This document shows positions 1 through 10,658 of a DNA stretch of 64,000 nucleotides, one piece after another; within the stretch, counting starts at the first letter, position 1, and every line of letters begins with the position of its first letter. The notes below the pieces were generated by a model that was given only the letters and a program-made list of their open reading frames with translations, made no database searches and was not told the DNA's origin. The position numbers and the translations under genes are program-made. This stretch comes from Capra hircus (Eukaryota; Chordata; Mammalia; Artiodactyla; Bovidae), in assembly GCF_001704415.2 (NCBI RefSeq), contig NC_030816.1, positions 77,641,713 through 77,705,712 on the forward strand, read 5' to 3'.

Positions 1-47
1 CCGCACTGGAGGCAGACGCTTTAACATCTGAGCCCCCAGGGAAGCCC
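1..47 (-). mobile_element. Bov-tA SINE, tRNA-derived head, cut by window edge
   Basis: Reverse complement of the tRNA-Glu-like head of a Bov-tA SINE, ending in the typical GGGAAGCCC. Only the 5' part of the element is in the window. It abuts a BovB LINE on the other strand with no spacer. Confidence 0.8.
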
Positions 48-1296
48 AAAGTAATGCTCAAAATTGTCCAAGCCAGGCTTCAGCAATACATGAACCGTGA
101 ACTTCCTGATGTTCAAGCTGGTTTTAGAAAGGGCAGAGGAACCAGAGATCAAATTGCCAACATCCACTGGATCATGGAAAAAGCAAGAGAGTTCCAGAAA
201 AACATCTATTTCTGCTTTCTTGACTATGCCAAAGCCTTTGACTCTGTGGATCAAAAAACCTGTGGAAAATTCTGAAAGAGCTGGGAATACCAGAGCACCT
301 GACCTGCCTCTTGAGAAGTCTGTATGCAGGTCAGGAAGCAACAGTTAGAACTGGACATGGATCAACAGACTGGTTCCAAATAGGAAATGAAGTACGTCAA
401 GGCTGTATATTGTTACCCTGCTTATTTAACTTATATGCAGAGTACATCATGAGAAACACTGGACTGGAAGAAACACAAGCTGGAATCAAGATTGCCAGGA
501 GAAATATCAATAACCTCATATGCAGATTACACCACCCTTATGGCAGAAAGTGAAGAGGAACTAAAAAGCCTTTTGATGAAAGTGAAAGAGGAGAGTGAAA
601 AGTTGGCTTAAAGTCAACATTCAGAAAACGAAGATCATGGCATCCAGTCCCATCACTTCATGGGAAATAGATGGGGAAACAGTGGAAACAGTGTCAGACT
701 TCATTTTTTGGGCTCTAAAATCACTGCAGATGGTGATTGCAGCCATGAAATTAAAAGACACTTACTCTTTGGAAGAAAAGTTATGATCAACCTAGATAGC
801 ATATTCAAAAACAGAGACACTACTTTGCCAACAAAGGTCCGTCTAGTCAAGGCTATGGTTTTTCCTGTGGTCATGTATGGATGTGAGAGTTGGACTGTGA
901 AGAAGGCTGAGCGCTGAAGAATTGATGGTTTTAAACTGTGGTGTTGAAGACTCTTGAGAGTCCCTTGGACTGCAAGAAGATCCATCCAGTCCATTCTGAG
1001 GATCACCCCTGGGTGTTCTTTGGAAGGAATGATGCTAAAGCTGAAACTCCAGTACTTTGGCCACCTCATGCGAAGAGTTGACTCATTGGAAAAGACCCTG
1101 ATGCTGGGAGGGATTGGGGGCAGGAGGAGAAGGGGACAACAGAGGATGAGATGGCTGGATGGCATCACTGACTCGATCGACGTGAGTCTGAGAGAACTCC
1201 GGGAGTTGGTGATGGACAGGGAGGCCTGGCGTGCTGCAATTCATGGGATTGCAAAGAGTCGGACACGACTGAGTGACTGAACTGAACTGAACTGAA
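48..1296 (+). mobile_element. BovB (RTE) LINE, 5'-truncated, with broken reverse transcriptase
   Basis: The copy runs from the middle of the reverse transcriptase (RT) to the 3' terminus, which shows the ACTGA repeats typical of BovB. RT motif A (LDYAKAFDSVD) reads at 216-251 and motif B (QGCILLPCLF) near 390-425. The catalytic YADD is lost: at 519-530 the reading is YADY, with a small deletion just upstream. The C-terminal part (YGCESWTVKKAE, then MRWLDGITD) reads in other frames. Stops and frameshifts mean no functional product. No convincing TSD was seen. Confidence 0.93.
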
Positions 1297-4200
1297 TCCA
1301 TTATTGTCTTTATTTATTTTAATTATCAGCTGTCTCCGATTTGGCTGTGCGAATACTTTTAATCTGACTTCGATTTTTATGTCATGTAGACTTTTTATGA
1401 TTTGGGGGGCACTTCCTAACTGTAGCACAAGATACTGAAGGTTGAAACTATACCTAGTTGCTCTAGTTCTTAAACTATTTTTTTCAATCAACGCCATTAC
1501 CTTTTTACACATGATTTTTCAGTTGTCTCAACATACACAGATACATATTTGGATAGAGGAACTGCATTTGTTATTTAGTTAGCTTCAGGAACAGAAACAC
1601 TTGAAGTTTCCTTATGTCATTAAGAGAAATAATAAGGTAGGGAACTTTAAAAATACAACTTTCTGGAGGGAATTTGTTTCCTCTGTAGTCTGTTTTTCTC
1701 AAGTTTTGTGACTTTTGATTCATAAGGTCTTCTGGGCATACTTTTGCTTCATTTTTCTTTATCTGGGTTTAGCTTTTCTTTTGCACTTGTTTATTGAGCA
1801 CATTTTTTGTGTGTTCTTTCTTGCTTCAATCACTTTTTCCTCAGTTGTCTCAGCATATTTTATTGCATTTTTACATTTGCTCCAATGTTTTGATGTTTCA
1901 ACTATATTACAAAATAATTTGATATTTCAACTGTATCATATAACAAATTTTTAAATGTTCTCATATCTATATATGTCCTCTGGTTGATTTCAAAATCTTG
2001 TCTATTCATATTACCATACTGTGTTAAGTACAGAGGCATAGTAACATTTTAATACTGATTGAATATTGTGTATTAACTGTTTAATATATATTTGACACAT
2101 TAATGATATAATATTCCCCTGGATAGCTCTCTATTTTCTATTCTTACATGTTTATTTTTTTTCATGTCTTTTCCCCCTATGTTACCAACGTCATTAGGTC
2201 CTGAAAAAACAAGTATTAGAGGAAACTTAAAACACGATAAAGCTCTTTTTGTTCAAGTATGTTTTGTTTAATTTTTTATCTTTTAGATGTTATTATTCTC
2301 TAGAAAGTATGCATTTTCTATTGGTAACATAAAAATCTTTCACTTTGAAATATTTAATAAAAATTGAATTTCAAGCACAATCATGCAGAGCTAATCTAAA
2401 TCAAGACAATGTAGTACATATAATGTGTTATTAAAATGATAGACTGTGTCTATCTTACCTACTATTGAATTTTTAGAGCCAATACATTCTGGAACATAGG
2501 GTATACCCAATATATATCTATTGACTAGATAAGACTGCATTCTGCACTAGGATATTTTTCTCTACTCAGCTACTGCACATAGATAGGGATGATACGGACT
2601 GCAATTTCTTATTATTTAACCAATGACAAGACAAAGAAAATAATATGCCCATATAATTGCTTACGTTATTAATCATATTCTGCTTACAAATACAAAATGT
2701 AAACAGTCAGTGAAGAGTGTGAAAAGGTGTAAAAATGAAGTCAGTTGAGGAGCAAACTGTTATATAAAGAAGGAGATTTGATTAGGAGTTCAATTTACCT
2801 GAAAGCTAAGCCCATTAAGCTGAAAAGCTAAAAGTGATCCAGAGCATGAGAAGTAAAAATTGGTAAACTACAGTAGTGAATTGTGCACTACAACAAAATG
2901 ATCTAATAAACCAGTAATTTGCCATATTATTATGAGCTACAAAGACAATTTAATAAAAACAATTTGGGCTATATTACTTCCAGCCTACTTGTGTAGTTTC
3001 ACAATCATCTTTAAAAATATATATATAATAGTTTTAGTCATAGGATGACATTCTTATGATTGAAAATTTGTATTACTAAAATAGTTACATAAAATATACC
3101 TTATTACTACTTGAGGCACTTGCAGAGAAGCATATTTGGTAATGATTTTTAAAAATCTTCATTTTTTAGATAGATTCTTAAGGGTGCTCAGTGAAGGAAA
3201 GATTATATTTACCATACTGATGTTGATTTCCTATAACAGTTCTGCACAAAATGTCCTCAACTTTCTTTTTCCAAATCCTTGCATTGGCATCCATGACAAC
3301 CAGAATATGCTTCCTCTGTTTATCAAATCATTGTTCCTTGCTGAGGGGCAGTAAAAAGTTACCACATATCCAAGTAATTATGATGTGGGGTAGTGCTGAA
3401 GGCTTGAAGCCAACAAAAATATGAATATTTCTTCCTCACCCCATTACAAGTGATAGTAATTAAATGCCAGAAAAGTAGCATATATAATTAAATTGGATAA
3501 ATACGTTTCTGCCTTTTCACTGCCCCAATACATATTATAATGAAACTCTGCCCTTTATGAAGTCCTAAAAGATATATTTAATTTTACAGAGGATCAGGAA
3601 CTGAAAACTGTAACACTCAGAATCATAAGTCTACTAAAATAACTTTGCTACTCTGTAAAACCATTGCTTCTGTCTTTCCTATTAAGAGGTTAAGCATGAC
3701 AACAAAAATAAAAATTAAAAATTTAAGAGACTGAAATTATTCCACAAAATAGTATTTATAATTAGACTTGAAAACTTTAGTTTGATTTAGGGTTGGTGAT
3801 TTTCTCACTTTTGCAGAGAAACAAGTCTCTGATCAATGTTAATATGTGTGAAATGTATTGGAGAACTTTAGAATTATATTTTGAGGTCAATATTAACTTT
3901 ATTATTGTATAAACTTGAAAATAGGGTTAGCTCCTCTGGATTTAGGCAAACAACTTGGTTTCTTCTCTAGTATTTCCTTCAGCCTGAACCAAAAAATAAA
4001 AGTCAAAATCCATTTCATTGGAGTTAAAGTCTGGTGAGAAGTACAGCAAGGCTAAGCAGAATGGTGAGAGATTGGAGGAAGACAGACATCAGATCTGGGG
4101 TGTGGGTGTCTGTGACAAGATAGTGGAGGTAAAGAGAAAGAACTCTTCAGTCTAGCTTTTTCCCACTGAAACTGCTCTCGCTAATACTGATTGCCACCAT

Positions 4201-4690
4201 CTTGCCAGAATAAATGAACACAAAACAGTCCTCATTTTGCTATTTTATGTCCAGCAGATTAGACACTGCTGGCCATTTTCTACTTCCTAAAGTGCCTCTC
4301 CTTTTTATTTTCAGTGTTACCACTTCCAAGAAAGAAAGGCTTATTTCTTATTCCTTCTGAAATAGGGACACTGCTATTCTCTTACAGAGAAAAATATGTA
4401 TATTTTTAGTCTATTCCATAGCACAATTTTAATTATAAGATTTATTTGTCTTTTTGGTGCTCTCTTACCCTAGAGCTCCTAAAGATCAGGGACCAAACTG
4501 ACACACCTGACGTGCAGCAAAATTCAGGCTCTTGGGAATTTATTTATGCTGATTCATTTCACCACTTTGTTGTTCCAGCTCCAAATTTATTGCCTTTCTG
4601 CTGCAAATGTTCCTTTCGATATATACTGTGATAATAGAGTTCCTTTAAGTATTTGTGTTTTAACGTGTGCACCATAGTAATCTTTCTCAG
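1297..4690. other. AT-rich single-copy sequence, no gene recognised
   Basis: Mostly AT-rich sequence. Short frames at 1715-1954 and 3136-3354 (plus strand) give F/L/I-rich peptides explained by T-rich DNA; neither has a recognisable domain. A short TA run lies near 3018-3029. A stretch near 4460-4560 faintly resembles an old MIR/L2-type end but is too diverged to call. Confidence 0.5.
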
Positions 4691-5070
4691 TAGAGGGCAC
4701 AGGAAGGACATTGTGGAAATAGGGGTCCTCTGGAGGGATTGTGGGCTTTCCCAGTGGCTCAGACAGTAAAGAATCTGTCTGCATTGCAGGAGGCCTGGAT
4801 TCAATCCCTGGGTTGAGAGATTCCCCTGGAGAGGGGCATGCTACCCACTCCAGTACTGTTGCCTGAAAAATTCCATGGACAGAAACGCCTAAGCAGACTA
4901 CAGTCCATGGGGTCTGTAGCCCTGCAGATACCATGATCTTGGTACATTGAAACTAGTTTCAGACTTCTGGCTTCCAGAACTGTGAGGAAATAAATGTCTA
5001 CTATTTTATGCCACTAAATTTGTGATTATTTGTTACAGCAGCCATAGAAAGCTAACGCAAGTGGACATTA
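4691..5070 (+). mobile_element. MLT1-type (ERVL-MaLR) LTR remnant, split by a SINE
   Basis: Sequence from 4915 (CCCTGCAGATACC, then the CTTCCAGAACTGTGAGG region, an AATAAA signal, and a TTGTTACAGCAGCC-like end near 5045) matches the 3' part of MLT1 LTRs. The stretch just left of the SINE at 4743-4914 may be the continuation of the same LTR. This is an old, non-coding endogenous retroviral relic. Confidence 0.65.
4743..4914 (+). mobile_element. Bov-tA SINE inside the MLT1 LTR
   Basis: tRNA-Glu-derived head (GGCTTTCCCAGTGGCTCAG), a degenerate B box (GATTCAATCCC), then the Bov-A body to GTCCATGGGGTC. The 3' tail is missing, so the copy is slightly truncated. Both flanks look like MLT1, which places this insertion after the LTR. 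Confidence 0.9.
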
Positions 5071-5085
5071 ACACTTTCTACTGCA

Positions 5086-5300
5086 CTGAAGTGAAGTGAA
5101 TTCGCTCAGTCATGTCCAACTCTTTGCGACCCCATGGACTGTAGCCCACCAGGCTCCTCCCTCCATGGGATTCTCCAGGCAAGAGTACTGGAATGGGTTG
5201 CCATTTCCTCCTCTAGGGGATCTTCCAGACCCAGGGATCGAACCCAGGTCTCCTGCATTCCAGGCAGACAGTTTAACCTCTGAGCCACCAGGGAAGCCCC
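5086..5300 (-). mobile_element. Bov-tA SINE, near full length
   Basis: Complete reverse-strand copy from the GAAGTGAA tail to the GGGAAGCCCC head. The flanks carry an imperfect duplication (CTACTGCA on the left, CTATTGCA on the right), consistent with a TSD. Open frames here on both strands are SINE translations, not genes. Confidence 0.93.
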
Positions 5301-6107
5301 TCTATTGCAATAGTAATCTAAAAAGGTACATTTTAAAAGATACATTATTTTAGCCACAACATTTCAAAAATTTAAATAAATAATTGATATGTTAATGTGA
5401 AAGTAATTATCTCTGGAAGCCCAGATTCTTGCATTTCTATTTTATAGGTAGAAAAAATTCTAAAACAAAAAGATAGATGGCATAAGATATAACAGAAAGT
5501 TCTCAGGAAAAAGAATGGAAGAGGCTTGCTGAGTTTACCCCTAACTTGGCTAAAAGTAATTTTTTATGTTCTAAATTAATCCTATTTGGAGTTAAATCAT
5601 AAAAGCCAAAATCTTCCATATCCTCTTTGATGGGTGGCCCTTGAGAACCTAAGGCATTTGTCGGCTACTGGCCAATATTCATGGACTTAGGTCCAAATGA
5701 ATTTTAAAGACGTAACAGTGACAGGTACACTCCTACATAGCTGGTAGATGAATGTATCAGAACCATTTAAGAACAATGCTTTTAATGTTTGTCCTCTTCA
5801 ATGAATAGGGACTTCTTTTAGGTAAGTAATAAGACATTTGAACACAGATTTACCTGCAAGAGTTCTAGCCAGAGTTAATTTAAAATGGTTAAAAAACTAG
5901 ACACTCCTTGGATATCCAGTGAACTCAGGGAATGGGTATGTAAACTCTGGTGTAATCAAACTGTAGATTTTTATACAGCCATTAAAAATCTTACCTGTAA
6001 AGACTGTTGAGTTATATATGGAGAAATACTATCAAGAAAATGTTCCATTGAAAGAACAGACTCACTGAAAATGTTCTATTGAAAGAACAGACTCATTGTA
6101 ACTAACT
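5301..6107. other. Single-copy AT-rich sequence
   Basis: No gene or named repeat recognised. It contains the 31-bp tandem duplication listed at 6036-6097. Confidence 0.5.
6036..6097. repeat. Two-copy 31-bp tandem duplication
   Basis: Copies at 6036-6066 and 6067-6097 lie end to end and differ at only two positions. Each starts GAAAATGTTC and contains GAAAGAACAGACTCA. Two copies suggest replication slippage or a small segmental duplication. Confidence 0.95.
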
Positions 6108-6292
6108 TTATTGTGTACCTACCAAGCACTTTAAAAAGCTTTGTTGCTTATTTTTATTCTCTTAAACAATGTATTATATAGATGTATATTTTTAAAAGAA
6201 TATCCATTGAATGATGAAGAAACCAAGCCACAGGAAAGTCAACCAACTTGCTCAGAGTTACACAGGTAGAACAGGGAAGGTTGATTCCACAG
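6108..6292 (-). mobile_element. MIR SINE
   Basis: Degenerate but recognisable reverse-complement MIR: GATGAAGAAACC, then CAGGAAAGTCAACCAACTTG, then TTACACAGGTAGAACAG. This is the conserved MIR core. The divergence is in keeping with an ancient mammalian element. Confidence 0.8.
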
Positions 6293-6724
6293 GACAATCA
6301 ACATGTTATATCAGACAGAAAACAAAATAAAAGAAGACTTTTCTTTTTTCTCAGTGGTCCCCTTGACTACCAATGCCCAATACCCTGGTCAGTTTCAGTT
6401 ATAGCATCTGAGTGTCAGCTTAACTTCTACCAATCACCCTGCAGGAACTTAATCTTAAGAAGCTTGTTGACAGGGGTTTCATTCTCAGTGGCTGGCATAT
6501 CCATACAGCAGCATCTACAGTATGTCAGGATTATGAACCTTCATGTTTGAATATTTTCCAAAGATGCTACATAAAACTAGCTTTTAAAAAAATCTCAGGT
6601 TATAAAATAAGATAATTTAGAACTAGAAAAGGAGGAAATAGAAGGGAACTCAAGGAACAAGAAAATCTGCAGCAGAAAACTTACTGCAGAGTGCCAGTCT
6701 CCAGTTGTTACTGGGATCGAAACA
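6293..6724. other. Single-copy sequence
   Basis: No repeat or gene recognised. A 100-codon plus-strand frame that begins in the neighbouring MIR runs into this stretch; it has no recognisable domain. Confidence 0.45.
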
Positions 6725-6912
6725 CTCTATAAAATAAATAACCAACAAGAACCTACTACATAGCACAATGAACCATACTCAGCATCTTGTAGTAACCTAT
6801 AATGAAATAGAATAAGCACATAAACATGTATAACTGAATTACTTTGCTGTATACCTGAAACTAACACAACATTATAAATTAACCATCCATCAATTAAAAA
6901 AAGAAAAAAGCA
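6725..6912 (+). mobile_element. Artiodactyl L1 3' end
   Basis: Matches the L1 3' UTR end common in cattle and pig: CAAGAACCTACTACATAGCA, ACTGAATTACTTTGCTGTA, then CTGAAACTAACACAACATT, finishing in an A-rich tail near 6895-6912. It is strongly 5'-truncated. A related end occurs at 44926-45120. Confidence 0.88.
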
Positions 6913-6945
6913 GTCTTTAGATACAAGTTGCTCAGTCGTATCCAA

Positions 6946-7336
6946 CTGAGTCAGTTCAGTCGCTCAGTCATTTCCAACTCTTTGTGACCCTATGGACTGC
7001 AGCATGCCAGAACTTCCTGTCCATCACCAACTCCCAGAACTTGCTCAAACTCATGCCTATCAAGTCAGTGGTGCCATCCAACCATCTCATCCTCTGTCAT
7101 CCCCTTCTTCTCCTGCCTTCAATCTTTCCCAGCTTCAGGGTCTTTTCTAATGAGTCAGTTCTTCACATCAGGTGACCAAAGTATTGGAGTTTTAGCTTCA
7201 GCATCAGTCCTTCCAATGAATATTCAGGACTTATTTCCTTTAGGATTGACTGATTGGATCTCCTTGCAGTCCAAGGGACTCTCAAGAGTCTTCTCCAACA
7301 TCACAGTTCAAAAGCATCAATTATTTGGCAATTCTC
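6946..7336 (-). mobile_element. BovB LINE 3' fragment, older subfamily
   Basis: Reverse-strand BovB 3' end from TCAGTTCAGTCGCTCAG to the ORF2 C-terminal coding segment. It has the older-subfamily reading AATGAATATTCAGGACT. A 20-bp Bov-A-like scrap (GTTGCTCAGTCGTATCCAAC) lies just to the left. Frames are broken. Confidence 0.92.
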
Positions 7337-8149
7337 TTGGCAAAACCCTGTTAGCCTTTGCCCTGCTTCACTTTGTACTCCAACGTCAAACTTGCCTGAT
7401 ACAAGTATCAAGAGAACATACTGGTCATAGCAAACACATTTATAGGGCCTAAATTAATGCTTCCTACATCCTGCATGGAAACTTTTCTAAACATTTCTGC
7501 AAAGTTTATTGCTTTGTTAGAAAACATGCAAACAGCACAGAGCAATTACTCTGAAGTGACAAATACGTTTAATACTTTGACACTGAAGACTTTCCAGATG
7601 CAGAGCAAATGATGCCTGAAGTCTTTCAATATTTTTGGAGTTTTAATAACAAATAGTCTGGCAACCAGTAATTGGGAAAAGAAGCATCTACACCCACAAT
7701 TTATTGTATTTTCACTTCTCGTGGCAAGTAGTTCTCACATTTCATGCATAAGGGAAGAATGTTAGAAAGTGATTTGCAGGTTGCTCTACTGATTACAATG
7801 AATTGCATATCTTAATTTTGCAAAAATCATTAAATCAATTTTCCTATGTTGTTACCCACATTTCTATTATACATTCCACTAAGGTCTTTCTGCCTATTTC
7901 TGTCAATCTCTCTGTCTGTTCCTCTCTTTGTTTTTCTTTTCCCATGAGGCTTGCCTATCTGTGTGTATGTCTGTGTTTGTGTGCATGTGGCTATATATGT
8001 ATGTACTTAATAACCATAATCAGGTCTTCTGGTGAATTTTGCAGCTTGATTTTGGGGTGTGCTGTGAATTTCAGGAGATCTCAACAATGACCAGCATAGG
8101 ACCTTGAAATATAACAAGCACTGTTGATTGCATAAGAGGCCATGAGGCA
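7337..8149. other. Single-copy sequence with pyrimidine- and TG-rich tracts
   Basis: A pyrimidine-rich tract runs through about 7885-7945 and a TG-rich tract through about 7955-8010. The open frame at 7803-8090 follows this low-complexity DNA. No gene recognised. Confidence 0.5.
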
Positions 8150-8316
8150 CAGTGCAGTGCTTTTTAAATTTTAATACACATGTAACTCACCTGGAGAACT
8201 TGTTAAAATGCAAATTCTGATACAGTAGTTTTCATATAATACTCAAGATTGTGCATTTCTCCCATGCTCTTCGGTGATGCCAATGCTCTTGGTCCGTGGA
8301 TCACACTTAGGGTAAC
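8150..8316 (+). mobile_element. MER5A-type (hAT-Charlie) DNA transposon relic
   Basis: Right order of MER5A landmarks: AACTCACCTGGAGAACTTG, a TTGTTAAAATGCAAATTCTG segment, GTGATGCCAATGCTCTTGG, then TCCGTGGATCACACTT. The element is non-autonomous and encodes nothing. Confidence 0.78.
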
Positions 8317-8344
8317 AAAGGCGGAATGGAGCTCACATAAAATA

Positions 8345-8540
8345 TGATACATCTAAGCTCAAATCTGCTCAGCACAAATTGGATATGTGACTTCTGTATG
8401 TTTCATTCCCTTTACTCTCACTGCTGTCATCTGTAAGTGGGAAGTAAAACCAAGACATAAGTTTGTTGTTACAAATATGATATCATGTCTGTACAAGAAC
8501 TTGCTAAATAGTCCATGTAGAATAAATGTTGGATCCCTTC
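8345..8540 (+). mobile_element. MIR SINE
   Basis: Forward MIR with GTGACTTCTGTATG, GCTGTCATCTGTAAGTGGG, the TTGTTACAAATATGATATCA segment, then AATAAATGTTGG near 8520-8532. It lies about 30 bp from the MER5A relic, both part of the old repeat layer. Confidence 0.75.
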
Positions 8541-8791
8541 CATCTCTCAATACTGAGGACCATGAAAGGTTAAGAAGAGCAAGACAATCTTAAATGTCCA
8601 AGGAAGTATTTTTCAGAATGCTATAAAGTATTTTTTAAAGTGTCATTACTTTCTCCAAGAAATAGGAAAGCTTACTGTTGCAATGGTCATTTTATTTCAT
8701 AAGTTTCAAGCTATGAGAAATTTTAGTTTAAATTTAGTTTAAGTTTCATCACAATGCTGGTAGTTTCTATGTCCTTTTATAGTCAATATTG

Positions 8792-8889
8792 AAAAAAAGT
8801 CCCACGGACAGAGCAACCTGGTGGGCTACAGTCCATGGGATCACAAAAGAGTTGGACACGACTTAGTGACTAAACAACAACAACAACAA
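8792..8889 (+). mobile_element. Bov-A / Bov-tA 3' fragment
   Basis: Contains CAACCTGGTGGGCTACAGTC and GAGTTGGACACGACTTAGTG, followed by an (AAC)n-like tail. Head and tRNA region are absent. Confidence 0.88.
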
Positions 8890-8927
8890 ATCGACAGTGA
8901 ATAGAAAATCATGTCTATATCAATACT

Positions 8928-9006
8928 ATGAATATATAAAAAATATAAATACTATAAATATATAAAAATACTATAAATATATAAAATATATAAATATATA
9001 AAACAA
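8928..9006. repeat. AT-only minisatellite-like tract
   Basis: Repeats variants of ATATATAAAATA and ACTATAAATATATAAA, nearly all A and T. The unit is irregular. Probably expanded by slippage. Confidence 0.85.
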
Positions 9007-9560
9007 TTAAAAAGAAGTGCAAAAAGTGTTCACATATGTTCTACACATAATATCTGAGTATAAAAATAGCAATTGAATACTACATTCTATTTTAATCAGC
9101 ATTCTTTGTCTTGATTTTTAAGTTTGAAAAATATATGTAGAAGCAATCAGGGAACAAAGAAAGTAATTTTTGAGGCATCGGATTAATTTTGTCTTTCAAA
9201 CTATTTAAATATCTACTCTTCCTGTGCCCAGGGCTTAATCCTTGAGTCCTTTCTGTTCTTTGTATACCTTCACTTCATAGAGCAAGGTGATCTCACCTAG
9301 TTTCATTTTAAAACATAAAACTTGTTTTGTAATGATTTGCAACTTGTATCTTCAATCAAGTCCTATCCTCTGAACTACATTTTAGAGTATTTGGGCCCAT
9401 TAAAACATGAAAACATTAGAAAAGATGTCTAGAGTTTGTGATGTTACTGATTTTATATTGTAACATGACTTGCTTTACAGATTTAAGATTATCAAAATCT
9501 CCACATAGCTATCTAAAGGGTGTCCCAAAATGAAAGTATCTAAAACAGTGCCTAGTCTTA
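9007..9560. other. Single-copy AT-rich sequence
   Basis: No gene or repeat recognised with confidence. Confidence 0.45.
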
Positions 9561-10085
9561 ATCCTACCACCAAGATTCTTTAGTAGCTCTCTCTTTTTTT
9601 AAATCACAGTTGATGGTGATTCTACTCGTCTTCCTGCTCAGGAGAATAATCTTGGTATCATTCCTAGGTGCTGTTTATCTTGTACCCCACACCTGATTAA
9701 TTGGCTATCAATGCTGGTTCTGCATTTGAAATGTACCAAGAATTCAAACACTTCTCATCTCTCCTCCTGCTACTTCTCTAGTTCAACTCTTCATGCAGTG
9801 TGTGTGTGGTCAGTCGTGTTTGCCTCTGCAACCTCATGGAGTGACTGTAGCTCACCAGAGTTCTCTGTCCATGGAATTTTCAAGGCAAGAATACTAGAGT
9901 GAGTTGCCATTTCCTACTCCAGGAGATCTCCCTGACCTAGAGATTAAACCCACATCTCTTACTGTCTCCTGCATTGGCAGGCAGATTCTTTACCACTAGC
10001 GCCACCTGCGAAGTCCTTATCTTCATCCCTCATATAAATTAATACATCAGTCTTCAAACCTCCTTTGGCCCCTGGACACCTTCAG
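9561..10085 (+). mobile_element. L2 LINE fragment split by a SINE
   Basis: The left part (TTGTACCCCACACCTGATTA, then CTTCTCATCTCTCCTCCTGC) and the right part after 10016 (CTTCATCCCTCAT, then TCAGTCTTCAAACCTCC) follow the order of the L2 consensus around its RT C-terminus. A Bov-tA separates them at 9797-10016. The copy is diverged and non-coding. Confidence 0.6.
9797..10016 (-). mobile_element. Bov-tA SINE inside an L2
   Basis: Near full-length reverse-strand copy with a short GT-rich 3' tail, CCATGGAATTTTCAAGGC, CTCCTGCATTGGCAGGCAG and the head CACCTGCGAAGTCC. TCTTCAT occurs on both sides (just before 9797 and just after 10016), a possible short TSD. Confidence 0.9.
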
Positions 10086-10380
10086 CCTGAGTATTTAACA
10101 GAAGAAAAAAATAATAATTAAAACAATTTCTTCAGACTCATGGAATTATAAATTATGAGAGTTGGAAGTCATTAGTCTTTGATTCAATATATTTATCTAA
10201 TAAATAAGGAAATTTTGCCCAGAGGATTTTTCTCAGAGTTACTGATAGCCACAAAGGGGGCCAGGAAAAGCTATAAATTAGGTGAAAATCAATCTGATAT
10301 TATGAGATATAATAGCTTCTTATTACATCCTAAAGATAGGAACAGATTTTCTAGCTTCTTTATAGGCAACAGTATGTGAA

Positions 10381-10658
10381 CTGCTGCTGCTGCTGCTAAG
10401 TTACTTCAGTTGTGTCCGACTCTGTGTGACCCCAGAGACGGTAGCCCACCAGGCTCCCCCGTCCCTGGGATTCTCCAGGCAAGAACATTGGAGTGGGTTG
10501 CCATTTCCTTCTCCAATGCATGAAAGTGAAAAGTGAAAGTGAAGTCGCTCAGTCGGGTCTGACTCTTAGCAACCCCATGGACTGCAGCCCATCAGGCTCC
10601 TCCGTCCACGGGATTTTCCAGGCAAGAGTACTGGAGTAGGGTGCCATTGCCTTCTCCA
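10381..10658 (-). mobile_element. BovA2 SINE, full dimer
   Basis: Starts with a (CTG)n tail, then two Bov-A monomers joined by the GAAAGTGAAAAGTGAAAGTG linker, ending in GCCATTGCCTTCTCCA. The element abuts a plus-strand BovB at 10659 without spacer, repeating the arrangement at 47/48. Confidence 0.94.

Noticed and set aside
1715..1954. Hydrophobic 79-residue frame resembling a membrane protein
   Set aside because: The composition follows T-rich DNA, which codes F, L, I and V on any reading. No conserved motif.
10381..10400. (CTG)n run as a possible triplet-repeat locus
   Set aside because: It is the standard (GCA)n tail of BovA2, seen also at other copies in this window.
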